64,000 bases of DNA from Henckelia pumila (Eukaryota > Streptophyta > Magnoliopsida > Lamiales > Gesneriaceae), in contig NC_133121.1 of assembly GCF_033568475.1 (NCBI RefSeq), forward strand, positions 26,829,374 to 26,893,373, in the 5' to 3' direction. Every line of letters starts with the position of its first letter. Positions within the stretch are counted from its first letter, which is position 1. Below are positions 10,601 to 21,000 of the stretch, in pieces. Both the position numbers and the translations under genes were made by a program. The notes beneath the pieces are model-generated. The model did not search any database. It was not told the DNA's origin and worked only from the letters and a program-made list of their open reading frames with translations.

Positions 10601-12730
10601 TTGAAGGAGCATCTGGCTAGCTTGCCTATCTTGGTTAAGCCGGAACCAGGGGAACGATTGTGGATATATCTATCCACTACAGAAAAGGCGGTCAGCACTG
10701 TCTTGATAAAAGAGGAAAAGGGAGATTAGAGGCCTGTGTACTACGTCAGCCATGCTTTGAAGGGGGCGGAAGTTAGATATACGGAAATTGAGAAGATGGC
10801 CTTGGCTCTAGTAATAACGGCCCAGAAATTGAGACCTTATTTCTTGTCTCACCCGGTAACTGTTCTTACTAATAGCCTCCTGGGGCGTATTATGACTCAT
10901 CCAGATGCCTCGGGAAGACTCGTGAAATGGTCGGTGGACTTAGGAGAATATGATATTGAGTACCAGCCACGTAAGGCCATCAAAACCCAGGCTTTATCGG
11001 ATTTTTTGACAGAGGTGGCCGTTTTTGTCCGAGAGGAAGTATGGAGGGTTTTTGTAGATGGAGCAAGTGGTGCTGGAGGCAGTGGTGTGGGGATCATCCT
11101 GATCTCACCTGCCCAAGAGAAGATTGAGATAGCCGTGAAGCTAGACTTCCAGGCCTCCAATAACGAAGCTGAATACAAGGCTGTGATAGCGGGGATGCAA
11201 CGAGCCCGGGATGTCGGGGTAAGTCATATCATAATTTATTCGGACTCTCAGTTGGTTGTTCAACAAGTAAACAAAACCTTCTGTACTCGAGAGGAGAAAT
11301 TGATAAAATATTGTAAGATGATTGAAGAGCTCGGGGCCAGTTTCAACACTTGGAGTATAGAGAAGATACCCCGGGAAGAAAATATGGAAGCAGACGCCTT
11401 GGCTAAAAGAGCGGCCGCGGGAGAAGGTGATAGTAGAGAATCCCTTCTGCAAAGGGAAACGGTGGCTGCCATAGAAGCCTGGGAGCCGGTCCTCCAAGTA
11501 AACACATGGAAAGCCCCGATTGTCAAGTACCTAACTCAGGGGAACCTCCCGGAGGACAAAGGACAAGCCCGGATCATACGAAGACAGGCAGACAGGTTTG
11601 CTATCTTGGGAGGAAGCCTGTATAGGCGTTCCTACCAGGGCCCTTTGCTCAAATGTTTGGGGGAAGGAGAAACCGAATATGTCTTGCGGGAAGTGCAAGA
11701 GGGATGTTGTGGAAACCATGGAGGGTCTATGAGTCTGGTCCGAAGGGTGTTGCTGTCAGGATATTGGTGGCCAACTATGCAGGCAGACGCATCCAAGATT
11801 TCCCGGTCTTGTGAAGGATGTCAGAGGTTCGGAAATATACAACATAGCCCGGCAAGCAACTTGAATCCGATATGGGCATCCTGCCCCTTTGATCAATGGG
11901 GTCTGGACATAGTGGGACCTTTTCCACTAGCCCGGGCGCAGAAGAAATTCTTGTTGGTAGCTGTTGATTATTTTTCCAAGTGGGTGGAGGCAGAGCCTTT
12001 GGCGAAAATAACAGAGGCCGAGGTGATGAAGTTTTTATGGAAAAGCATAGTATGTCGATTTGGGCTACCAAGAAAGCTGGTCTCGGATAATGGCAGGCAA
12101 TTTTAGGGCCAAAAATTGGCAGACTGGTGTGCCGAGATGGGCATTAAGCAGGTTTTCACCTCGGTCGCCTATCCTCAAGCTAATGGCCAAACAGAGGTAA
12201 CCAATCGTACTATTGTTCGATCTTTACAGGCGCGATTGCATGGAATGGGGAAAGATTGGGTTGAAGAGATCCCGAGTGTGTTATGGGCCTATCGCACCAC
12301 TCCACACACTGCAACACAAGAATCACCTTTTAGCCTGGTATATGGGTCGGAGGCTATTTTGCCTGTAGAGATCGGACAGCCTTCAGCTCGGATTTAAGCA
12401 TATGAGAACACAGACGAAGGAGCCCGGGCACAAGAATTGGATCTCATTGAAGAACGAAGAGAGAAGGCGGCTCGTAGAATGGAGGCCTACAGAGCTCGGG
12501 TGATGAGAGCCTATAATCAAAAGGTCAGGCCTCGGGAATTCCAAGAGGGAGAATTTGTGTTGAAAAGAGTTAATCCAGCAGGGGAAGTAGGGAAGCTAGA
12601 TGCCCGATGGGAGGGACCATATAAGCTTATCAGAAAAGTCGGTGCTAATACTTGGTACCTACAAGATGGCCAGGGACGCCCCCTCAAGCGACCATGGAAT
12701 GCTTTACATTTGAAGAAGTATTTTGTGTAA
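7622..12730 (+). pseudogene. Tat gag-pol polyprotein, three in-frame stops
   Basis: The reading frame runs from an ATG 41 bp past the LTR (MASHDQ) through 1,703 codons to TAA. A farther ATG at 7487 lies inside the LTR and is not favoured. Domains in order: gag core (about residues 130..320, SAQRWFEKLEPQS), a Cys/His motif (YCALHQECTHDTSEC), aspartic protease (D508 in VDSGSS), reverse transcriptase (YVDD at about 869..872), RT-linked RNase H (about 1010..1080), a second RNase H (about 1140..1270, FVDGASG and SDSQLVV), and integrase (zinc region 1360..1405, catalytic D in LDIVGPF, D in SDNGRQF, E in GQTEVTNR). Stops are TAG at 10727 (codon 1036), TAG at 12104 (1495) and TAA at 12395 (1592). Reading resumes in the same frame after each with recognisable family sequence, so these are point mutations and not frameshifts. 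Each fits a former CAG or CAA codon. Confidence 0.93.
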
Positions 12731-12787
12731 TGATTTGTATTTCATGTTTTATTAATGAAGGAGTTTTATCATAAAAGAAGGATTGAC

Positions 12788-13402
12788 ATTATATAAGCCC
12801 GGGAGGTTCCAGGCCCCGGCATCCATCATAAGCCCAAGGCATATATAAGCCCTTGGCATTATATAAACCCGGGAGGTTCCAGGCCCCGGAACCCATCATA
12901 AGCCCAAGGCATATATAAGCCCTTGGCATTATATAAGCCCGAGAGGTTCCAGGCCCCGGCACCCATCATAAGCCCAAGGCATATATAAGCCCTTGGCATT
13001 ATATAAGCTCGGGAGGTTCCAGGCCCCGACACCCATCATAAGCCCAAGGCATATATAAGCCCTTGGCATTATATAAGCCCGGGAGGTTCCAGGCCCCGGC
13101 ACCCATCATAAGCCCAAGGCATATATAAGCCCTTGGCATTATATAAACCCGGGAGGTTCCAGGCCCCGGCACCCATCATAAGCCCAAGACATATATAAGC
13201 CCTTTGCATTATATAAGCCCGGGAGGTTTCAGGCCCCGGCACCCATCATAAGCCCAAGGCATATATAAGCCCGGGAGGTTCCAGGCCCCGGCACCCATCA
13301 TAAGCCCAAGGCATATATAAGCCCTTGGCATTATATAAGCCCGGGAGGTTCCAGGCCCCGGCACCCATCATAAGTCCAAGGCATATATAATCCCTTGGCA
13401 TT
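12788..13402. repeat. 70 bp tandem array downstream of Tat pol
   Basis: Nine units, with the landmark GGGAGGTTCCAGG starting at 12801, 12871, 12941, 13011, 13081, 13151, 13221, 13273 and 13343. The spacing is exactly 70 bp except one unit shortened to 52 bp. Each unit contains GCCCAAGG and CCCTTGGC as an inverted pair around ATATATAA, so hairpins are possible. Amplified arrays in the 3' region of Tat/Ogre elements are known and can seed satellites. Confidence 0.95.
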
Positions 13403-13520
13403 ACCTACTCTTTTATTTATATATATCAGGCATTCAATAATGAATAACAAAAATGGAGGAGTTACATTGACAACAGATTATGAGAGGAGGGGCTCCTACG
13501 GCCCAATTACAAATAATAAT

Positions 13521-15847
13521 TCAAAGTGCGGGGTTATTAGAGGGACCGGCTTCTGCAGTTGTCTGACTCGGGGCAGCCTTCGCATTTTCAGCTCCTTGGG
13601 TGGCGGGGAGGGAGTCGATGGCCTTATCCAAGTCGGGAAAATCTATCTTGTCAAAAGACCATAGGCCAGCTTCCTCGAATTGATCTCGGCATTTGTAAAA
13701 TCCGACCTGGAAAAAGGTGTACGATCTATCCACCACTGCCTCTTGAAACTCAGCAGAAGATAGGAACGTTGCTTTGAGCTCTTCCTCTGACTTCAGGCGA
13801 GTTTCCAGAGCTGACACTGCTTTCTCCGCTTTATCCCTCGCACTGGCCGCTTCAGCTTGAGCCTCTGCAGCTCGGTTTTCAGTCGCCCTCAACTCACCCG
13901 TAGTGGTGGCTAGAGCATCTCGAGCCTGCCCTAGATCAGCCTCAGAGCGGGCACGGTCTAGCTGAGCAGAGTGAAGACTTTGCTCGGCTGCCTCCAGGGC
14001 TGAACGGAGACTAGACGCCACTTGATCATGACTTTGTTGTGCCATCATCAAGTCTTGTTCCAGTTTTTTGATCAACTCCGCGGCAGCCCGAGATTTCTCA
14101 GCCTCTACGTGTGCCCGATCAGTCTCAATCCGGCCAAATTTGGTCGCATCTTCATAGCTGTCCACCAGCATATGCAGTCCCTGAAAGCAGAGGTGTTAGA
14201 AATAGGAAACAGAACACGTTCGAGACTAGGAGAAGTAAACTTACGGATATAACCCGGTTGGTGCCCTCGAAATACTTCACGGTCGGGTTTTGGTTATACA
14301 GGTGGAGCTGCTCCGCAGAAGTCAAGAGGTCCTTCAGCATCCGCACTCCCCGGCCAGAGGCCCCGGCTTGGAATATATTTTCCCTCGCACCGAAGGGACT
14401 AGATCCCTGGGCAGCCTGGTAAAAGGGGGTCAATGGGGGGAAAGAGGGAGAGAAAGGAGCCGCCTCTTCTGGGTCACTAAGAATGACCATTTCTGGCTCC
14501 TCTATGGCTTTCCTCTTCCGCGTCAAAGGGGAGGAGGGACCGGCAGCAGAAGGAGCCGGCTCATTCGTCCACCCTGCCTCCACAAATGGAACTGGCAAGG
14601 GTACGGCAGAAGGTGAAGGAGCGGCGACCTCGGGGGTGACAACTGCAGTGGCAGCCTCCTCACCTAGGGCTTGTTGAGCCCTGCGTTCCTCCGCTAGTTG
14701 AAGGACTCGGGCCTTTCTCGCTGCCTCTGCAGCCCTGGCTTCTTCCTTTTCCCGGGCAGCTGCCTTCTCGGCTGCCCGTTTCTGAGCAAAGGCCTGCTTC
14801 ATCCGTCGAGATTTTTTCTTCTTAGGCGGGGCTGGGGATGCTGCGCAAAAATGATAAGAATCGGTACATTAGAAACAGCATGTAAGAGAAGCAAATACAT
14901 GGTAACAGTAAAGCATACCAGGGACTGGGGCCGACTCATCATATTCATCAATAATTCGGTCAACCGGATCAGTTACCCGGGCACCCAGCCCGTAATCATT
15001 CAAACTTTTTTCCTCCAGGAGAGGGGCTGAAGGAAACTTCTGGTTTTCCACTAGCTCTTGGGTTCGGAGGTAGGGTTCCTCCAACTTATAATTTTTAGGG
15101 AGCTCGGGTTGAAGAGGAAGGGCCGTCAAGAATTGGGTAGGCCTGGTTCGGGCACCAAGAAGTTGAATATAAAAGAATCTTTCTTTCCATCCCTTCCACG
15201 AGGACGGGGTATCATCTAGAAATCGGGCATTCTGCCGGGCATTCAAAGAGAAAGCCATCTCCGTGAAACGACAGACATAATAGTAGTGAAAGATGAGAGG
15301 GGTGATGGCTAAGTTGTTCGCTTTGAAAAGAACATAAGTGGCAGCCATCATGCGGAAGGCATTGGGATGAAATTGGTTCAAAGGAACCTTGTAAAAAGAA
15401 GCAATTTTGTAATAAAAAGGGATGAATAGGGAAACGAAGCCCATTCCGGAGCTGTTCCCTGAAGAAGGTATAGAACCCCTCGGGTGGTTGGTCAGCCCGG
15501 CCTAGGGGCCCCGGAATGAGAATCGAGTACGCCAGATGAATGTTACCCATAAGCTTAAGTTCCTCTATGGATTCTGGGCGGAGGGTACTGGTAAAGTGGG
15601 AGAACCAGGGACCTTCGGGGTTTGGTTTGGGCAAAGGAAGGAGAGGCCCAGAGTCGGATATTTTAGCCTTACCCTTGTCCTTAGAAGGCCCGATTTTAGC
15701 CTTCTTCGGACGAGAGGAGGAGGGAGCTACTATGGATTGGACATGGGAGGTGACAGGCGGGGGAGAATCGTGGCGTAAGGCCTCGGATTCTATATCAGAA
15801 GAGCCACGAACGTGGCCACCGGAAGTTGAAGATGTGGAATTCGACAT
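13521..15847 (-). pseudogene. Antisense spliced ORF of the Tat element (aORF)
   Basis: Three exons on the strand opposite gag-pol: 15847..14919, 14840..14245 and 14180..13521. Intron 1 is 14918..14841 (GTATGC...GCGCAG, 78 bp). Intron 2 is 14244..14181 (GTAAGT...TTTCAG, 64 bp). Both junctions keep frame. The protein would be about 727 residues: a Ser/Pro-rich N-terminus, a conserved globular block around LRFPIHPF, a basic PPKKKKSRR patch at the exon 2 start that could act in nuclear import, an Ala/Glu-rich helix, and a long coiled coil in exon 3. Such antisense ORFs are known in Tat-lineage elements, where databases call them gypsy-type transposon domain proteins. Their function is unknown. 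One extra base in an A-run (plus 15414..15418) breaks exon 1. Removing it gives a total divisible by three, which supports the model. The ATG at 15847 is preferred over an upstream TTG. Confidence 0.82.
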
Positions 15848-15853
15848 GTTCAA

Positions 15854-16245
15854 AGGACAAGGAAACTTTAAGGTAAGATAGACAGAAAACTTACATAAGA
15901 AAGCAAGCTTGCTACGCGGAGTCGCCGGAGCCGGAGAAGTTTAGTAGCAGGGTGGGAATACGTGAATAGGGAAGGTAAAGAAAAAGTGAAGGAAGGGGGT
16001 TTTGTTTTTATAGGCGAAGAGCTTTAATGCTGGCCGTAGATGAAAAGATGATCGAAGGATAAGGATGATCTTGGGAAGTTGAACCGGGCAGCGTAATGAT
16101 GACGCGGGCAGTCGAAAGGACAGATAACGTCTTCTGACACCTGCCCGTCTTTTCAAAATTCTAGGGTTAACGTCAGCCCTAGAATTTTTGGACATTACTG
16201 GACGATACACCCACAAGGCCGGGGTAGCAAGTCTTTGAACAGCCA
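15854..16245. other. Tat 3' untranslated region
   Basis: It lies between the antisense ORF and the LTR-like module. It would include the promoter and 5' leader of the antisense ORF. I identify no clear TATA box or polypurine tract. Confidence 0.5.
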
Positions 16246-16309
16246 GGGGCAAGACTGTAAGTCAGGACAACGAGTAAGACTCTAGCCCGACTATTTTTGG
16301 GTTGAGTAG
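16246..16309 (+). repeat. LTR-like module abutting the 3' LTR
   Basis: From AGGGGCAAGACTGTAAGTCA through GACTATTTTTGGGTTGAGTAG this matches the internal LTR module that ends GACTATTTTTGGGATGAGTAG just before TGATGTCCCGG. A third, more diverged copy of the module therefore precedes the 3' LTR, where a purine-rich tract would normally sit. AGGGGCAAGA is the best purine-rich candidate but lies about 60 bp from the LTR. Confidence 0.75.
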
Positions 16310-17036
16310 TGATGCCCCGGCAAGACAGGGGAGCAGAGCCACATATGCCCCGGGGAACAGGGACATAAAGAGTCAGGGATTACAGGGTTGTATTAAAGCA
16401 AGGGTGGCGGAACTGTAAGTCGGGACAGCGATTAAGACTCTAGCCCGACTATTTTTGGGATGAGTAGTGATGTCCCGGTAAGCCAGGAGGCCCGGGCCAC
16501 GAATGACCCGGAGTGGTAGGGCTGTATTAAGGTAGCCCAGTAGCCTCAGGAGCCCGGAAAACCAGGTCTGCAGGACTTATATAATGCCCGTGTTTTAGGG
16601 GCATGATCCCCACGATTATCACCAACCCAAGCTTTCCGGGTTCATCGTACGTGACAGGCAAACATGAGCAACTACCACACCCACGATCCAGATCGTGGCC
16701 ACTACCCTGGAATTGCGGAGTGACACTCTCACTCCAAGACCTTTAAATATCTGGTCACAGATATTTGTAGAGGTATGTTCACCTAAGTTTCAAAAGCACT
16801 ATACTCATTTTCTCTAAAAAGCCCACTCTATTTCTAAGTCTAACTTAAGCATCGGAGTGGCCCCGCCGGAACTTCCTCCGGCGTCCCACTAACGCGCTTT
16901 TTATCCCCTTCTTTGGTGTGCAGTTCATCTTGATTAAGGAAGGACAGCTCATATATTACTTCCATTAGCCCGGTCACCACGTCAGGCCCACAACACTATC
17001 CTGATAGCCCGGGCCCTGGTTTTACAACCATCATCA
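16310..17036 (+). repeat. 3' LTR of the Tat element
   Basis: 727 bp, TGATGCCCCGG...CATCATCA, ending at the duplication TCCAA. The TATA-like TATATAA is at 16579..16585. It retains the short GTAGAGGT stretch missing from the 5' LTR. Confidence 0.92.
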
Positions 17037-17041
17037 TCCAA

Positions 17042-17350
17042 CATAATCAATTTTTGGCAAACACCATAGACCCCGGTAAGAAAAAGGACCACTACTTGTG
17101 AAAACACATTCAAGTTGCAAAATTAAAGTACAAATTCGCCTCTAATAGACCAAAGATAAAAATAAAAAAAAGTGCAAGTTACGAGATAAAAATTGCAACT
17201 TCATCGTGAAGATCATAAAAAATGAAAAAAAAAAAAAATTAAGTCATATGACTAAAAATGCAAATTCACTTAACAAAACAAAAAAATAAAAAATGTGTAA
17301 ATTACATGACAAGAAATATAATTTTCCCAAAAAATATTGACACTCAATAT
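17042..17350. other. AT-rich intergenic sequence, nothing recognised
   Basis: This continues the flank interrupted by the Tat element and leads into the target duplication of the next MITE. A-rich, with no ORF that resembles a gene. Confidence 0.55.
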
Positions 17351-17935
17351 CAGAGTTTTCAAAATCAGACCGTACCGATCGATTCGACCGAAAACCGATC
17401 ACTAGCTAGTCTGGTCCGAAATATTTCCAAAAACCGTTTTAACGGTTGAACCTCTCAAAACCGATCACAACCGGTCGAACCGACCCCAAGAACCGGCCAA
17501 AAACCCGGTTCAACCGGTTTTCGAATTTTTTTTATTTTTTTTAAAATTAGTTTTTTTAATTTAAAACTTTAATTTAATATTTTATTATATATAATAAATG
17601 ATTACCTATTTGTGTAATTTGTACATCATTAAAAATATTATTTTAATATTATTAAAAATTTTTTAATTAATTTATTTACTTTTAAAAATATATATAACTA
17701 TAATTAATATTTTGAATATATTTATATCGTTAGTTATTTTTCAAATTAGGATAAATATATTTTTTTGTCTATTTATATACATCTTTTACGTTTTAAAATT
17801 TAAAATATATTATTAATTATATTATATTATATAAATGGTTTTCTGGCCTGACCGTCTGGTTAAAACGATCCAACCAATTGAACCGTTTTCTCAAGATAGA
17901 CCGATTCGATCATTGGTCCGGTTATGAAAATATTG
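17351..17935. mobile_element. hAT-type MITE, 585 bp
   Basis: It starts CAGAGTTTTCAAAATCAGACC. The reverse of its right end reads CAATATTTTCATAACCGGACC. The perfect 8 bp duplication CTCAATAT flanks it (17343..17350, 17936..17943). The GC-rich subterminal part (CCGGTT/AACCGG words) and AT-rich middle are non-coding. Confidence 0.9.
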
Positions 17936-18078
17936 CTCAATATTACTGTAATACGGATACAGGATGCTTCTTTTTCTGCCAGTGTGTAGTGGCAGTGTAA
18001 CTTTTGTATGCTAATCAATGGAACCAGATCTCGTGCCAAAAATCATATATTCCCCGATAAGTATTAAATGAAATGGAA

Positions 18079-21000
18079 CTAGTACATGATCTTTATATCC
18101 CTCAGTCGGCATTTACCTTCAAGATTAATCACCAGCAATCCGTTATCCAGGTTGTAAGTGAATTCTTCTTGCTTGCTGTCAACAGTGCATTGACTCGGTT
18201 TCTCGTTAGAATAAACACCGAAGCGCCCACAACCCCGTGCTTCAATACTCACAATAGGCTTCGAAGGTTCTGGGATGAAACTCATACTTTCGTTTGCACC
18301 TCCGGAGTTGTACATGTCAATCAATCCAAGTGGAGCGAAGTGAAGAGTTTCACTGAAAACCTGCTCCGACATCACTAATAAGGGCGACAGGCAACAATCA
18401 AACGCGACATAATTCTGTTTGTATGATAGCGTTTTACTTACCCTTATCGGGGAGATCGTAAATACTTCACACTCGAGTGTGCCTAGTGACACTTCAACTC
18501 TATCTTCTTTAGGCAATCTAGTAAGAGATCCTACAATGCAATAAAGTTTGTAATTTGAAGTATGGGCTTGCCATTGGATTAGATGCATGCAATAATAAGA
18601 TTATCTGAGAACAATTACCAAGCTATCTCCAGTGTGACAGCCTATGGGCTATGTGGCCTATCACCCTTCACATTTAAGTTTCATAAGATTTTAAAAAATT
18701 TGAGTTGCACCATCATTTCTGATTATAAATTTAGGTACAGCGACGGACACTATCATGCAACAAGTAATAGTTACCTGTACGAAAATCAAACACAGCACAG
18801 TCTCCACAGCAATTTTCATCAGTATCTTCATAAAGATAATCAATATCCAGAGGGGACACATGGCCTGAAAGATTTAGAGATTTAGCTGATGTGATGGGGT
18901 TGTATTCCGGTCCACCTTTTAGCGACCAATTTCCAGCTCCTTGGCAATTAAAAACACCAACTACACCAGATAACTTATTCAAGTTCCATATCTTCATTAG
19001 ACTGCCCATGTCAGTGTAATTACGTCAGTCTACATATTCAAACACAAAACTGAAATTTTCTATTTTTTACCTTTTACCGTCCATGACTGTGTCTACAAAC
19101 AAGCAATCTCGTGTCGGTCGTCCAGTATACCTTGCCCTTAATATCGAGCCGTCTGGCAATACCAGCTTCTTAAGTATTTTAAAGTTGTGCCTTCCTGGTT
19201 TGTCACTACAATGGTGAAAAAAATTCTTATTATATGAATTTCTTATACATAATAAGAAACGAAATTTTCATACCAGAGAAAAAGGATTACAATACTGGCA
19301 CACCAAGCTCTATGTTTGAAAGTATAACTCACCTTACATAGACTGGACATCCACCTAACGCTCTAGCCGCACCATGAAACTCAGCTGCGTAATGTTCGCT
19401 CTAAAACGACGCAATAGAAAAAATGATAATAGATTACAAATCATACACATAGCCACTCCCAGAATATCAAATGCAGGGGGAGGGGCGGAGTAATAGTGTA
19501 ATACCAAGCTGCTAAGTCCGATCCTGGTTATATTAGCTTAAAAGTTTGTGGAAAAATAGTTCTCTGTTGGTTCCTGAATGAATTTACACCTTTTACAAGA
19601 TCTTGGCTTTGTTGCAACCTTCTGGCCAAAAAACATATCCATGCAATCAAAATTGTTTTGCAGTAAAATCATATGTACCTGGAACATGTCCCAATCTGGA
19701 ACCATGATCTCTCCGAGAAGAAGGCTGTTGAACGCTACAGAAGCCACATGTACTGTTTGAAAAGTCGGTTCTCGGGGCATGAAATCTTCTGATGCTCTTG
19801 CCGTTGCGCTTCTCCATGAACTTAAAGTTCGCTATGAATAAAAAGACTAAGCTCCAAAAGTTATACAAATTGCCTACAAAATTATGGAAGAGAGGTAAAA
19901 CCTGTAAATAGAGTCAGTGTTCAGACTCATGCAGCAAATTAAGTTATTTTCTTTAAAATTTCTAGCAACTGACTCCTCCAAGGCTTGTTGGTATTGTCTG
20001 GTGAGGGAGACTCGTCCACCGAATCCTGTGCCTAGTGTCTCAACGAGATTCTGCACATCTACTTTTACTCCATCGATGCCACAACTTGACAAGTAACAAT
20101 GGAAATCATTAAAAAAGTCATAAATTTTGTAAGGATCTATGAGCCCAACACCATATTTTTCCAAACTGTCCATGGCAATATCTCGAAAGTTTCCAACATT
20201 TCCAGGAGATTGGATCGGATACATCAATTTGGGATTGTACTTCTTCATTTTTTCTGAAGAAGGAAGGACGCCTCCCCAGTAACCAACGAGAGCATGCCAA
20301 ACGTATACAAATCTAGACCAGATATTGGCTTGTTATTAGCATTTGTGCCATAATTACTGATACTTCGAGCTCAAAATAAGAAATTTTAGCACAGCCGCTT
20401 ACTTCAAACCATATTTTTCTTTGAAGCATTTGACCATGTCATACAGATTATTGCATGAAATATCCACCGCCATGCTCATAAACTTGGAGCTTTCCCTGAA
20501 ATCAACTAGTCTGCTGGCAAATCTGCAAATCACCAAATTATATCACATAATCAGGGTTAATGGCATCCGATCACCTGTGAAAATCCTAATTGTCATAAAA
20601 CCCCTATAAAATTTTAATAGGCTAATATGTCCTTGAGCTTTTAAAAATTTTGCTCACAGCACCCCAGCGACCCATGTTGTAGATGCACGCCCTAAAGTGA
20701 AGATATTTATGGTATTTTGGTGTTTTTTGCACGTGATTTGACTCTATTGCCTTTTTTTTTAGAATAAATCAAATAAATGTAATGTATTTAGGGAAACAAC
20801 TTACAAAATATGGACCAAATCCAATACAAAGTAAACAAAATCATTTTTAAAAAAATAAATTAATTAATTAAATGGGGGAAGATTTATGTAGTACATGTGC
20901 ATGAATATTTAATTCTTAAACAGAGTTTATGACAAATATTCCTGTTAATTATAGACCAACCAAAAAAATCAAATATGAGGAATAATTTAAAATATTTTGA

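Larger units (their letters stand above)
6866..17036 (+). mobile_element. Complete Ty3/gypsy Tat-lineage LTR retrotransposon
   Basis: Two similar LTRs (6866..7581 and 16310..17036), each TG...CA, are flanked by the perfect 5 bp duplication TCCAA (6861..6865 and 17037..17041). Order: LTR, primer binding site, one gag-pol frame on the plus strand (7622..12730), a 70 bp tandem array, an antisense spliced ORF (15847..13521), LTR. A second, archaeal-type RNase H domain between the RT-linked RNase H and integrase, together with an antisense ORF, are known hallmarks of the Tat clade. I counted roughly 7 substitutions plus a few small indels between the LTRs, so the insertion is fairly young. The element is no longer autonomous because gag-pol carries three stops and the antisense ORF a frameshift. 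Confidence 0.93.

Noticed and set aside
10727..10729. TAG between the RT and RNase H parts as programmed stop-codon readthrough
   Set aside because: Two further stops of the same kind occur later in pol, inside catalytic domains, so simple mutational decay explains all three better.
12788..13402. CRISPR-like array
   Set aside because: The 70 bp units are contiguous with no unique spacers and lie in a plant retrotransposon.
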